Below, piece after piece: positions 1 through 13,800 of a DNA stretch of 64,000 nt (the first letter of the stretch is position 1; the number at the start of each line of letters is the position of its first letter). The DNA is from Luidia sarsii (taxonomy: Eukaryota; Echinodermata; Asteroidea; Paxillosida; Luidiidae). The position numbers and the translations under genes are program-made. The notes beneath the pieces were generated by a model that saw only the letters and a list, made by a program, of their open reading frames with translations, searched no databases and had not been told where the DNA came from. The stretch lies in NCBI GenBank assembly GCA_949987565.1, contig OX465110.1, forward strand, positions 1,522,233 through 1,586,232. The letters are read 5' to 3'.

Positions 1-57
1 GGGCCTGATGATCGCGATCCTAGCAGGACCTTTCTTAAAAGCAGAATGACAAAGACA

Positions 58-650
<593 letters not shown>

Positions 651-900
651 ATCAGAGTGTGACGTCAGAGTGACCCAGAACTGACCGGGGTAGACCCGGG
701 AAGTAAAACACCATCGTAAATGTGTACTGCTTTACGTACGATTGATGTACAGTATCTTGTCAGTAGATGGTCTGAACAGCTTAAGAATCTTACATATGTG
801 CTCATCCAAGCTCATTTCATCAGTTTAAAATCATTTCCGTGTTATGTCTGTACCTAATGGCTGTTGAAAGACTACTCAATCTCTCACTCTGTGTCTCAAG

Positions 901-3840
901 ATCTCTACTATTTCCTGTTGGCGCCAACCCTCTGCTACGAGCTCAACTTCCCCAGGAGTCCCAGAATACGGAAGCGCTTTCTCCTCCGACGCGTCATCGA
1001 ACTGGTACGGGAAGATCAAAGTTCTCTTGTAAACAAATGATCGTCAACACTGTGCAAGACGATGTGTATTCTGGGATGAACTTGTGGAGAAATGGTTGCG
1101 TGTAATCTGAGATTAGTTGTGCTCTTATCTTTGCCTCTCTTCCTTTTCCAGTTATTCCTGGTACATTTGAGCTTGGGTCTCGTCCAACAGGTCAGTGTAT
1201 ACATTTGTTTGGTCCAATATTTCTCTCTTTGGACGGTATGCTTTGCTCTCTAAGAAAGTAGTCTTGAATAGAGAACTGCATGTTCATATGCTGCAAACTT
1301 CTTTAACTGAACTTTTCTTAGCTGGCATCCCCACCCATATCAGAAATTGTTGACTATTTGAGAAGTCTTCCACTATTGAACCAGAGTCCTGATTTAAAAT
1401 AGATACCGTAGGTCAAATGGTTGAGCACTGTTTCATCACACCAGTGGCCAAATGTTCTCGTTGATTTCATAAACTTTTGTGAATTCTAATTTGTGGTTTT
1501 CGTTGGTTTTTGTTGTTCCATCTCTGCAGTGGATTGTACCGACTGTCATGAACGCCATCAAGCCATTCTCGGTGAGTTTTAGCAATGGTCTTGGCGCAGT
1601 CATCCATGGAGGGCTCCTGCACAGTTGTCATTTTTCAGAAATCAGTTTCCACTTTCTCCTTCTTACCTCCAAATTTTCCAACGGCCCAAGCTACTGATCC
1701 TAGGCGGACCTTTCTTACAAGCATAGGGGTAAGTTCCCTCTTAGTACTGCACACATCCTATGAGGGCTGATGTGGTTGACCCTTGACCTTTGACCCTTGA
1801 CCTTTGACCTTTCTAGGAAATGGACCTCAAGAGAATGGTGGAGAGGATTCTCAAACTAGCTGTGAGTACTGAGCAGATCACCTTTTACTTTATTGAAAAA
1901 AAAACCCACAAATGTATTTGATTGCATTCAATAATGTACTTTGCTGGTTCAAGCCCGGGCCAGTCATCAAAGTTTTCTTTGCCATTTAAAATAACAAAAA
2001 AAAAGCAAAGAAATTAATTTGTAATCGTATTTTTGAAATCCCTAGATTGTTGTGGTTCTCATCATGCTATTAAGGAATTAATTATGGGCCTTTTAACTTT
2101 TGATATTTATGTATTGCAGGTCATTTTAGTCGGTGAACTGTTTTTGGTATTAACTTCAGTAAATTTCTTTTATTTTTATATTTTCTTTCCAGGTTCCCAA
2201 CCATTTTATCTGGCTGATGTTCTTCTATTTCTACTTCCACTCCTTCCTCAACATCACCGCCGAACTGCTCCGGTTTGCTGACCGAGAATTCTACCGCGAT
2301 TGGTGGTAAGAAACACGGGCCGGTTCTCCAAACTGTTCGTCGAGGAAACCTGTCTTTTCGTCAAGAGAAAATTGAACCACCTTAACCTTGCTGGAACCTT
2401 TGACTGTCTTTGCCGATTGGTTTTTTTTTTTTTTGTCTTTGCCGAAGTTTTGATTGTCAATGGTCAATGAAAAGAATGCATATAAAGGCTGGTTTCTATC
2501 AAGAATGGTGACAATACACGGAGGAAAGCCATTGCGTTGATTTGTATTTTTTTCTCAAAATGTAAATTATTTATTGTGCTTATCCTTTTTCTATAAAGGA
2601 ATTCTGAGTCTGTGGGCTATTTCTGGCGGAATTGGAACATCCCAACATACAGATGGTGCTCAAGGTACAGCCACTCACCGTGCACAATCAATGCTGACAT
2701 GATATACACGTTGCTTAAGGAGGACTCCAAAAGAAGAGATAATAATAATAAGAAGAATGCTTTGACTGTAGGCAGCCAGGAATCCATAGCAGTAGCCATA
2801 GCCACAGCCGTTCGCCGGAAAAGGAATCCATCTTGCTTCAATGAGGGTTTGCCCTGCTCAATGTGATAAACACTGAGTGCTCAGTGCTTTGCCCGATGCC
2901 TGATGAAAACATTTCAGGCAGCTCGAGATTCGAACCCGCAACTCCTGCTTTCTAGTGCAGACGTCTTAGCAACTTGACCACCGAGCTGGTCGAGGTTGTG
3001 TGGTGGATTCAAATAATGTATAGCGGCAGGTACCGCGTTGCATCATAGATATAACATGATAAACAGTAACACCGAGTGCTCAGTGCTTTGCACGATGCCT
3101 GAAGCCATCTTACCTCGGTTATTTCCTGTTCTAGGCATGTGTACAAACCCATGCTGAGGCACGGCTTCAGCAAACTGTCGGCCCAGGTCTGTGTCTTCTT
3201 CCTCTCCGCTATTTTCCACGAGGTGAGTCCTCATTTTCCAACAAAGAAATCTCAGCACCTCACACCCGGGTGTCCGCCTAGAATTTTGTGAGTCTGAGGT
3301 TGCAATCAGTAACTTGCTGAAATCAATGAGTTTGCAGGGATGAAAGACTTCCAGAAATTTATGGATTTCCGAAAATGGCATTTTTGGTATTTATTATTAT
3401 TATTATTTTTATTTATTATTATAATTATTATAATTTTTTTTTTTTTCAAACAGGTATCTCAAACTGCTAATTTTTATCTGTTTAAACTTTCCTGTCTTTT
3501 TCCTTTCAGTATCTGCTGAGCGTGCCACTCCACATGTTCCGTCTGTGGGGGTTCATGGGAATGATTCTGCAGGTGAGACTATTATTGTAAAAAAGTTTGC
3601 GATTGGGAGTGTCGATCTAATCCTATCCCAGCCCAGTGATTGTAGCAATGTTTCTTGGCGATGTCTTTCTTGCGTCGGCAGATCCCGTTGGCGATGTTTG
3701 TCAGTGCCTTCCTGAAGGGCTACACAGCCAACATGGCCGTCTGGCTGTCCATCATCATAGGCCAGCCCATTGCCGTCCTAATGTATGTGCACGACTACTA
3801 CATTGAGAACTACATCGCCGCCAATGTGACTGCGTCCTAG
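901..3840 (+). CDS. DGAT1: Diacylglycerol O-acyltransferase 1, last nine exons (5' part outside the window)
   Basis: DGAT1 is an ER-membrane MBOAT acyltransferase that joins acyl-CoA to diacylglycerol in the last step of triacylglycerol synthesis. Exons: 901-1004, 1152-1190, 1530-1571, 1817-1861, 2193-2305, 2599-2664, 3135-3222, 3510-3572 and 3682-3840. All have AG/GT borders and phases that join without a shift, giving about 238 C-terminal residues of the ~490 usual for animal DGAT1. Family hallmarks visible: [20 protein letters not shown], the FYRDWWNS motif split across exons 5 and 6, FWRNWNIP, the catalytic His in IFHEYLLSVP across exons 7 and 8, and the C-terminal [14 protein letters not shown]. 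The stop is TAG at 3838-3840. The first visible exon starts inside a codon (second base of an Asp), so earlier exons lie upstream. The call rests on recognising the conserved vertebrate DGAT1 C-terminus. SOAT/ACAT relatives are less likely because the FYRDWWNS context and C-terminus fit DGAT1. Confidence 0.95.
2859..3110. repeat. Short direct repeat flanking the tRNA-like sequence
   Basis: A segment containing GAGTGCTCAGTGCTTTGC followed by CGATGCCTGA occurs near 2873 and again near 3077, on either side of the tRNA-like sequence and inside the same DGAT1 intron. This may be duplicated SINE body or a local tandem duplication. Confidence 0.5.
2919..2988 (-). repeat. tRNA-Ser-like sequence, probably a tRNA-derived SINE head
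   Basis: On the minus strand a 7-bp acceptor-like stem (CAGCTCG with CGAGCTG) encloses an A-box-like GGTGGTCAAGTTGCTAAG, an anticodon-loop-like CTAGAAA as in tRNA-Ser(AGA), and a perfect B box GGGTTCGAATC. The variable arm is too short for a real tRNA-Ser and the anticodon stem pairs poorly. It sits in a DGAT1 intron. I read it as a tRNA-derived SINE or tRNA pseudogene, not a working tRNA. Confidence 0.45.
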
Positions 3841-4047
3841 GCCACCTCCTCTGCAACCCACTCCTAAAACCAACTCTGGCTCAGGCTTGTAGCCTGGCAC
3901 TACAGTCCTGGTTTGTCGCTGAATTTGTAGTGGGTTTTGTTGTCTTGTTCCATGGAGTGGATTCTGTTATTGGTCAAAGGCCTGTTCTTTGATATTGGTG
4001 ATGTTATTACGGGTATAACAGATTTACCTCCAAGGCCAAGCCTGTGA

Positions 4048-4270
4048 CCATGCCCATGCCAACCCTACGCCCAAACCCAAACCTTAGCCCAAACCCAAAC
4101 CTTAGCCCAAACTGGAGCCTTAGCCCAAGCCCAAGCCTTAACCCATACCCAAGTTCAATTCCAAGCCCATGCCAACCCTACGCCCAAACCCAAACCTTAG
4201 CCCAAACGGGAGCCTTAGCCCAAGCCCAAGCCTTAACCCATACCCAAGTTTAATCCCAAGACCAAGTCCA
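4048..4270. repeat. Degenerate CCCAAGCC/CCCAAACC repeat in two ~115-bp copies
   Basis: A hexamer-like CCCAAA/CCCAAG sequence interrupted by CTTAGCC. A longer segment starting CCATGCCAACCCTACGCC appears twice, at about 4048 and 4168. It is close downstream of the DGAT1 stop and may be 3' UTR or intergenic DNA. The open frame through it is Pro/Ser/Asn-rich and compositional. Confidence 0.8.
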
Positions 4271-4282
4271 AGCCCATGCCAA

Positions 4283-4590
4283 GCCGACGCCTTCAAGCCG
4301 ACGCCTTCAAGCCGACGCCTTCAAGCCGACGCCTTCAAGCCGACGCCTTCCAGCCGACGCCTTCCAGCCGACGCCTTCCAGCCGACGCCTTCAAGCCGAC
4401 GCCTTCAAGCCGACGCCTTCCAGCCGACGCCTTCCAGCCGACGCCTTCAAGCCGACGCCTTCAAGCCGACGCCTTCAAGCCGACGCCTTCAAGCCGACGC
4501 CTTCAAGCCGACGCCTTCAAGCCGACACCTTCAAGCCGACGCCTTCAAGCCGACGCCTTCAAGCCGACGCCTTCAAGCCGACGCCTTCAA
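4283..4590. repeat. 14-bp minisatellite, 22 uninterrupted units
   Basis: The unit GCCGACGCCTTCAA is repeated 22 times with only single-base variants (CCAG for CAAG, one GACACC). The array is exactly 308 bp, so no indel has broken the register. Fourteen is not a multiple of three, so each frame reads a 14-residue period (ADAFKPTPSSRRLQ), which marks it as a minisatellite and not coding sequence. Confidence 0.95.
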
Positions 4591-5089
4591 GCTTAGCCTG
4601 AGCCACAGCCTTCATCCTTACAGAGAGCCTTATACTTCCTGCAGCAATGGTGCAGTATGCATTGGATTGCACTGTGACCGGCCACTTCACTGGCACAACA
4701 TCAAAGTGTGCTTATTTATGTATATGCTGATTGCTGATGCTTTTTCTCCAAAGGGACGCTTTAAGAGAGCTACAGCGCCCTATATGTTCACTCTTGATTT
4801 GTAAATTACTTGATAGATAGATTTAATACATTGTGCTTTCGATGTGTAGATGATCATGAAAGGTTGGACAATGCTTGATTTTTTTTATTAGGAAATCGAC
4901 CAATTAGAGGAGTTAGCTTTTATATGTTGATGATGTCATTGCAATTCTGCTCTGCCATTGGCTGCATTGTACAGGCTTGCATACAAATGTACTGCACTTT
5001 TGTATACACGTTTTTATATACAAATGGATCTTTGGAGATTGTCGTCTTAGACTATTGTCTTGGTTGTGTCTTAGATGGCTGGGAATGTC

Positions 5090-5710
5090 TGCTTGTTCCA
5101 GACAACAACCATAGGGCATGCACAGTTGTACCAGACAACATCCATGAGACATGCATGGTTACTGTAGGCCACAAATATAATGCATGCATGGTTGTTTCAG
5201 GGATTAACCATAAGATCTGCATGGTTGTACCAGACAGCAACTTTAAGGCACGCATGGTTGTTCTAGGTCATAACCATAAAGGATGCATGGTTGCTGTAGC
5301 AAACAACCATAGGACATGCATGGTTGTACCAGACAGAAACTATAAAGCATGCATGGTTGTTCTAGGTCTCAACCATAAAGGATGCATGGTTGCTGTAGCA
5401 AACAACCATAGGACATGCATGGTTGGACCAGACAGCAACTATAATGCATGCATGGTTGTTCTAGTTCATATCCATAAAGGATGCATGGTTGCTGTAACAA
5501 ACAACCATAGGACATGCATGGTTATCCCAGTCCATCACCCTTGGTCAACCACTGTTGATCCATGCCATAACCATAAGAATGTTCTTATTCCAGGCAGCAC
5601 TAATGAGAAATGCATGGTTGCTTCAGGCCACCACCTTAAGACATGCATGGTTGCTGCAAGTCACATCCACAAGGATTGCATGGTTGTTCCTGGCTGCAAC
5701 CATGGGACAG
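5090..5710. repeat. 33-bp imperfect minisatellite (TGCATGGTTG core) with ~99-bp higher-order unit
   Basis: Units of about 33 bp share a GCATGCATGGTTG core. Three unit types alternate, giving a higher-order period near 99 bp between about 5250 and 5520. Because 33 is a multiple of three, a 290-codon plus-strand frame from 4924 to 5796 stays open through it. Its product is a repeated Cys-Met-Val-Val string with no recognisable domain and no splice context, so I do not call a gene. Confidence 0.85.
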
Positions 5711-5796
5711 GCATGTTGTGCTATGCCATCCTACTACGCAAGTACCCACCTACAAACCACCAGGAGTTGCCTTGCAAGTGTTTTATTGTCTTGTAA

Positions 5797-7813
5797 AAAC
5801 TCCACCGAATCTTCCTCGAAGAGGGTTCTGTCTTATGAACTGAAAATAGAATCTGAAATAGTGCTCTATACTGGACAGAAATCCACCATGTCGGTCTTAC
5901 TGAAGAAAAAAAATGTTTTAAATTTTGATTATTTTACTTACCATGAAGGTGATCTCGTTTTGATTTGTTCAGATTTAGAGATGTGTCGCTGCTCTGTACC
6001 GGTGGTTGCCATGGTCACGCAGACAGGGGTTTGAGTCTGGTGCCACTGTACACGTACGTAAGAGCACATTTTTTGCCATCACTGGAGTCGGGTTCCCAGA
6101 TACTGCTCGCATGGTATTAGAATGTGGGCCCATTTTGTCCCGTTTCGTGGGTTTTTTTCCCCAGCAAAATTCTCGTTCCTTCCAGAACTAGGCTCGAATG
6201 ATGCTCGGTGTACGTTCAAACATAAATCATGCATTCGAATTTTCTTTTATAATCGCATTCATCAGGCATTTGACTCTTTTTTTTTTTTAAACCTGTGATG
6301 TTTCATGTTTCCCTTCTTTGATTTGAAGCCATGACAGAGACACACGCGATCATATTTATTGCCGATGCATCATTTTTATTCACCACAAAATTCATCAAAG
6401 ATTTACACAAACTAAATACTCTTGTGTCTTGGCGGTCGCAATATTTTTTTCCCGCCGATAGTAGCTGAAACCTGATGTCGACTCATTTTAGAGTCTGATT
6501 GAACGGCATATTTCTACCTTTTTTTCAAATCAATATATCAGTCACGAATTAGACAATGCCCTGAATTATCGAAGTTTCATTTCTTGTTTTGTTTGGATTA
6601 TTTTAACTTAGTGATACTGATACTAGTTTACTTACTAATACTTACTCCCTAAATCGTCTGAAAGGTTTCTATTTTGTATTGTTTCCTGTTTTCCTATACC
6701 AAAGTCGAAGTGACGGTAGCATCGACCTTACCACCAACCTTTATCTGAAAGTTTTTGTCATGAATGTTGATCCCATATGTCTTTTTTAGATTCCATATTG
6801 TATTGTACTTAACTATTTATTTTTTGTCCCCCCAAGAAAAATTCTTCAAGTTCTAGGTCAAGTTCTATCAACCTACCAAAGAGAAGTCTCTTTTGCGCAT
6901 GCACGTTTCAACGTTATCTCGTAGGTCCATTGGTGTTCTAAGTTGATTTTTTTGTTTCATTTGAAGGCGTATCTTCCTGTTTGTTCACAGCCACCGAAAC
7001 GCAGTTTTAATGAGCGACGAAGACAAAAATATGTGAGATGATTAAATAATGGACAGATAGACGAGTTTGGGTAAAGAATTGTGACGAGTAGATTAGAATA
7101 GAGAGACAGAGAAAAAATGGATGGTAAAATGAGATGACGTGTTGAATATTTAGAGATAAGGTGATTTGTTGGATACCTTAAATAGTAAAGGATGTGATGA
7201 GAGAAAATTGAGATAGAGATTCCTATCTTACACACTTCGTCTTAACTGGATTTAAAAGCAACTATATGAAAAGTCTTACAAATAAATGATTTCTGCTATT
7301 TTCACATTGACATTATGCCCAAACATAATTATTGTACTCATTGTTTTGTTGGTGTTTTTTCTGCCATTTTTAATCGAAAGGACGTTCCTAAGATCGCATG
7401 GTTATATTATTGTCGACACGTTATTGGCACATTGTACATTGCCATGGTGATGATATCACCGCCTACGGCAGAGGTCCTTAGCTTGCCAATCATCGGGCCT
7501 GTATGTAACCTCCCACGATGCTTACACACCATTGTTTCTTTGAAGCTCCTCCCTTGGCAACAGTAACACTAGATTAAACGGTCGTGACATCACAGCCGCA
7601 GGGCGCCCTCTCCCGGAGGTAAAAGGAAATTCTTTGGCCAATGTACATGTACTACTACTATAGGGCCCCAATTTCGCCGAAATTAAAGGCCTGTTGCCCT
7701 GGTCTATACGGGGTATTAACCTTGAGTTTGGAGCCAAAGCCATGTTCTTTGTGATGGTACAAAGAGAAATGAGACCCAAGTCCAAGATGGCCGCCCTAGT
7801 TGGTTTTTTAGTC
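5797..7813. other. Intergenic, AT-rich; nothing recognised
   Basis: This lies between the DGAT1 side and the 3' end of the sodium channel gene, which converge on it. I see only short open frames, homopolymer T runs and no repeat array, RNA gene or conserved exon. The 3' UTRs of both genes probably extend into it, but their ends cannot be fixed from sequence alone. Confidence 0.6.
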
Positions 7814-10800
7814 TCATTTCTTGTACTGGAACGGATTCGCTGCGGGCACGCAAATCGAGTAGATCGCGTGGTCCAGTATTTCCACGAAGGTGAGTATGCT
7901 CCCGCCCAGCCACAGTCCGAGGGCGCCCCCTATATCACCTGCGAGGCCAACAACAACAACAAGCAAACACGAGTCAGTGCCAAACCGACGGAAATGCAAC
8001 AAGGTGTCTCGGGGAGCAGGGGCAGCATCTTAACGACCACTGTGACCCCCCCCCCCCCCAAAAAAAAAAAAAAAAAAAAAAAAAAGAAGAAGCTTCTTCT
8101 TTTTGCTGCATCAGCAAACGCAGCATATTGACGAAGATGACGACGAGGAAAAATTGATTCGTGGCTCTTGAGAGTTTCTGATGTCAAAACTCTGTTGAAC
8201 CAAGTTCGCGTCAAAACGGCTCTGAAGCCAGAGTTCATCGCCGTAATGGATGCGGAGTTCCCACCAAAGATTCCATTTCAAATCGACCCAAAGACCTGTT
8301 CCACGTGACTTATCCGTATTCATTCATACTGCCATATATATGACTGCCAGAAGTCACACCTTACTACCGGCCTCAAATAGTTTGGTAAAACAAATTAATG
8401 TTCTGGCCTACTAAACAAAATAGCGTCGTAATGAGCCATTGGGCTTTCGTTCGAGTGCGCACACGGGATTCATCGCAGCGGTAACCACGAGACGAGGCTA
8501 CTCAAACGCCACGGGTTTTTTTTCGCTAAGCCTTCTGGGAAGAGGTCAAAGGTACTTGCAACTACGTGTGAACGTTGCGCTGTTGCTGTTCCAAGCCACG
8601 CTTATCGCTGTCAACGACGCCATAGACCCGCGCTCTGCCGCCAAAATGGTGTTCGGGGGGATCATCCTATCCTCGTACGGACCTTAATGCTTGTTTCGTG
8701 AACGAGATGACGGCGAAAACTGATGACGTCGATTAGGGATTTCCAGCATGCTGTCGTTTACCGTGCCCTTAAAACCCCGGAACCGTCCCTTCTCGCGCCA
8801 CCCCCACCCTAGGCCATGCAGCCCTCCGAGAGCTGCGCTCCTGCCAGGGTTGTGGTGTAGAGTACAGTACCATTCATTCATTCATTTATTCATTCATTCA
8901 GTCGACTGGATAGTCGTCGACTGGATCTAAGCGGGCTGACATCTTTCGTTAGGCGGGTACCAATATGACACGGAAACTCGAACGCTCTCGTGCGCATTGT
9001 GGCTTTATCTGAAGCCTGTGATGAGCTAGACAGGGAAAGCAGCCAATGCAGGTCAGCAGTTTAGACTTACACAGTAGAGTGAAGAACGAATAGTCCGCCT
9101 GGTGATCGATATGCTCAATTGTCAGGTCCTCCATGTAGACAATGAATCTGACGAAGTTGTCGCTGAAAAGAAATGGGGAGAACTCGTCACGCAAGTCGTT
9201 CAAAAAGCAACAATGTGTCCACCCCAAAACAATCAGCAGAACCGTCTTTTCGTCTTCCTTTCATCCGTTCGTCCTTCCGTCCGTCCGTCCATCCTTCCTT
9301 CTTTGAAGAAGATCCATGCACCCACCCATCCACTCACAAACCCATCTACTCACTCAACCAACACATCCACACATATACATGCATGCACCCACCCATCCAC
9401 CCCCAAACCCATCTACTCACTCAACCAACACATCTCTGCACATCCATCTACTCACTCAACCAACACATCCACACATACATCCATGCACCCACCCATCCAC
9501 CCCCAAACCCATCTACTCACTCAACCAACACATCCACATACATCCATGCACCCATCCACCCACCCACAAACCCATCTACTCACTCAACCAACACATCCAC
9601 ACATCCCTCGATACATGCACCCATTCACCTACCCACAAACCCATCTACTCACTCAACCAACACATCCACACATACATCCATACACCCATCCACCCACCCA
9701 CAAACTCATCTACTCACTCAACCAACACATCCACACATTCCTCGATACATGCACCCATTCACCTACCCACAAACCCATCTACTCACTCAACCAACACATC
9801 CACACATCCCTCGATACATCCACCTATCCACAAACCCAGCCACCCACCCAGCCACCCACCCAGCCACCCATCCATCCAATATGTTAAAGACGCAGACCTT
9901 ATTGGAACACGCACCTGTAAGTGTTTGGGGGAATATAATAGTATTGGGAATAAAATTCACGCAGCTCATTGTTGAAGAATCGTGCAGGGTACCGTGTGTA
10001 GGAAACACTGGTCGTGTACGATCGGATGCTGCAAGGAATTGGGCACGTGCATTGCTTATTCTCGTCCAAGTTGTATCGCTCTGGAAGAAAAGTAACAAAT
10101 CTTCAATCGCTTCATCAATTAACAACATGACATTTAATAGCATTTCTATTTACACTCCAATATTTACACACCTTTTTCGCGGTACACACAAGTGTACACC
10201 TCAAGAGGGTCACAGACTCTTACACCGTCAGAGACTAAAGGGATAAACAAAAGCAAATGAATTAACAAAGGATATGTTGTCTTCTCTTGCCTTGCCTTGC
10301 CTTGCCTTGCCTTGCCTTGCCTTGCCTGCCCTGCCCTGCCCTGCCCTGCCCTGCCCTGCCCTGCCCTGCCCTGCCCTGCCTTGCCCTGCCTTGCCTTGCC
10401 TTGCCTTGCCTTGCCTTGCCTTGCCTTGCCTTGCCTTGCCTTGCCTTGCCTTGCCTTGCCTTGCCTTGCCTTGCCTTGCCTTGCCTTGCCTTGCCTTGCC
10501 TTGCCTTGCCTTGCCTTGCCTTGCCTTGCCTTGCCTTGCCTTGCCTTGCCTTGCCTTGCCTTGCCTTGCCTTGCCTTGCCTTGCCTTGCCTTGCCTTGCC
10601 TTGCCTTGCCTTGCCCTGCCTCGCCTCGCCTCGCCTTGCCTTGCCTTGCCTTGCCTCCCCCTTCCCCTCTCTTCCCTTTCTTTCCACATCGCTCTCCAGT
10701 CCCGTACCTGCCATGAAAGGCTCCACGCATCCACAAGCCTCAAGGACGAAGTCGATCAGACAGTCCCTCCTGCACTTGTTCATGCTGTAGCCGTCGAAAT

Positions 10801-13800
10801 GCCTAAGTTTCCTGGAGCCGCACTTACCGTGTGGAGGAGGAAGATTCGTGGTCTGTCAAAGTAAAAGAAAAAGAAAAACACGGACTTCTCTTTGGTACGA
10901 GTGGAGAGGGCTTCCTCAAGATCAGACAACTCGGTTCCACCCCCTCCTCATGAGAATGGAAGAGTACCTTCATACAGGAAGATTCTGTTTTGACTCACGA
11001 GGGCTATACGTGACTCAAGTTGTCGACCTCCCTGTAGTGAGCCCCAGTAACTGATCCATCAAGCGAACGACTATAACCAGAGACGGCATCAACTGCAGAT
11101 GGAATGATTAAAACGGCCTCCCAGACCATGGCCAACCATGCATGTAGTCGTCATCTAGTTTCAATGGGAGGAGCCTTGGTTTGCGAAACATCGATGGGAA
11201 AGCAGAACTTCCAACTTATAATAGGGGAAAGAGTTGTTTGAGAGCCACCTGTTTTGTGCGGATTCCGATACGGGCCGCGGTGCCGGGCGAGACCCCCACG
11301 CCCAGAGCGGACACCTCCGGTATCTCGTCCCGGTCGTGCACGGCGATCAGAAATCCTGATGACGCATCTAGTGGTAGCGAGGTGTAGTAGTAGTAGCGCT
11401 GGGTGTCGACGACCATGTCCAACCCTCCCTGCTGCCCTGTGGTGTAGATCAGTCAAGAGGCAAACAGAGTAACAATCGGTTCTAAAACTGAACGGCCGAT
11501 GCCTAATCGGCATGTTTACCGACCGGCCGGTACTAAACTGCCATGTAAACCAACCGGCCGGTACTAAACTGGCCTGTATACCGACATGCCGGTACTAAAC
11601 TGGCATGTAAACCAACCGGCCGGTACTAAACTGACCTGTAACACCGACATGCCGGTACTAAACTGGCATGTAAACCAACCGGCCGGTACTAAACTGACCT
11701 GTAACACCGACATGCCGATACTAAACTGGCATGTAAACCAACCGGCCGGTACTAAACTGACCTGTAACACCGACATGCCGGTACTAAACTGGCATGTAAA
11801 CCAACCGGCCGGTACTAAACTGACCTGTAACACCGACATGCCGGTACTAAACTGACCTGTAACACCGACATGCCGGTACTAAACTGCCATGTAAACCAAC
11901 CGGCCGGTACTAAACTGGCCTGTATACCGACATGCTGGTACTAAACTGGCCTGTATACCGACAGGCCGGTACTAAACTGGCATGTAAACCAACCGGCCGG
12001 TACTAAACTGACCTGTAACACCGACAGGCCGGTACTAATTAAACTGGCCTGTATAAATTATACCGACAGGCCGGTACTAATTAAACTGGCATGTACATGT
12101 ATACCGACATGCCGGTACTAAACTGGCCTGTATATATCGACATGCCGGTACTAAACTGCCCTGTGTACCGACAGGCCGGTACTAAAATTTGTCAGAGAGT
12201 CTGGCACTGTAAATTCGAAACGAAGAGTACTGTTACTGCCAAAGTTTTCTCGATAACTCGGTTTGGTACGGGCGTTTATTGTACGGCTATGGCGGACATT
12301 CTGGGCGGCGCCAACTTTGAAAAACTGCATCTTTCGCCGGTGGATGAGTGCGATAGACATGACCAGCCTCTCCCAGTATCAGCTTGAACTGTGCTTCCTA
12401 CAGTCCAGTCCTACAGTCGGCCTTCCTACCTGCCACCGTCTGAACAGAAAGCGCCTCCCCGTTCAGTCCGGCGTTGAAAGTGAAGCAAACGCCAAAGTCT
12501 GTGAAGACGTTGCTGAAATTCTGGACCGACAACCAGTATCCACTCCATAGGCCGCTATACAATCAACCCCCCCCACACACACACACACACACAAAGACAG
12601 TGGGAAAGAACAGAAAGAAAAACACACAATGAGTGATAGCGAGTACGCATGCGTCATTAAACAGGACTCTGCTCATGCGGAGGAGATCGTCCTCCCTAGA
12701 AAAAAAAACCTCACCGGACGAGCCTCAGGCCGTGTACGAAACGGGCTTCCAGAGCTACGGCTAGGGCTATTGTCTCCGCATCTCCGTGTATTTCCAATAG
12801 CGGGAAGACCTAGACCTAGCTCTAGACACCCGTTTCGGACGAGGCCTAAGAAACGGGGGTTGTGTCGGTTCTGACGTCACGCCGGGTGCAACCATGGTAA
12901 CTGGCTCACACTCTGCTACCGACCGTGTACGGGATATTTTCATCTTGATTTAGGGGATGGAAAACGAAAAGATCTATCGAGCTGCAATGGCGACTCCCAC
13001 TGGTGTGTGCATACACGATGCAGCAAAGCTGCCAACCACATCTTCATTTTTATCTTTGTTTTATTTCAGACAAGCGAATGAAAAAAACAGACTGGGAACT
13101 TCTGATGAATTGAAACCATCTAACTAGGTGTAAAACGGAGAGGTATCAGAACAGCTTCTTCCCTCGTTCTGCCTCCATCTGGAATTCCCTTCCTGGTTCT
13201 TGTTTCCCCCATGCCTAAAATCTTGCCCCTTTTAAAAGAAACGTTAATTCCTATTTCCAGCCTTCCCAAGTCCCTCTCTACTTCCTTCTTTCTTTAGCCC
13301 TTAAACTTGAGTGGCTTTTTAGCCTTGTTTTAGAGCGATTTTACATAAAAAAACGCTGTGAACCCAGCTAAGGAAGCCGGCGTGACATCTGCAGGAAGTG
13401 ACGTCAGACTATACTGACGTTAGATGTAACTTCGTTCGGTTGAGCGAGGCAGTGAATGAGAACGAAATTCAGTTCTCAAGTGTGGAATATCACTCCGCAG
13501 AGCGGAGGCGTACAGTGAGTTAAGAGTCTGCATGGGTATATAAGGAAGGGTGTGGCAAGGATGCGCCATCATGCGTCCCGACAGGCGAACACCTCACATC
13601 AATTTCTCCAACTCATTTTAATATTTGCAAGGCTTTTCCCACTGGGTTTTTCCATCCTACAAATAATATGAATGAAGTTGATGAGGAAGATTGATCCACA
13701 GTTATAATCATAAGACACTGAGATACATTAATACTAAGTTGGAATTATGACGCAATACAGGACAGGTGGAGTCTGAACGGCTGATCACAATGCCATAAAC

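Noticed and set aside
2919..2988. Functional tRNA-Ser gene
   Set aside because: Short variable arm and poorly paired anticodon stem; fits a SINE or pseudogene better.
4169..4804. 211-codon frame over the 14-bp array
   Set aside because: Product is a 14-residue period set by the repeat; another frame overlaps it with the same repeated product.
4924..5796. 290-codon plus-strand frame
   Set aside because: Follows a 33-bp minisatellite whose unit is a multiple of three; no domain, signal peptide or splice evidence.
9102..10246. Three long Thr/His/Pro frames
   Set aside because: Intronic minisatellite on the strand opposite to the sodium channel gene; frames overlap each other and cross its exons.
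10164..10864. Six overlapping frames of Gly-Lys-Ala-Arg-Gln or Cys-Leu-Ala-Leu-Pro repeats
   Set aside because: 5-bp repeat keeps all frames open. Only the flanking parts on the minus strand are real exons of the channel gene.
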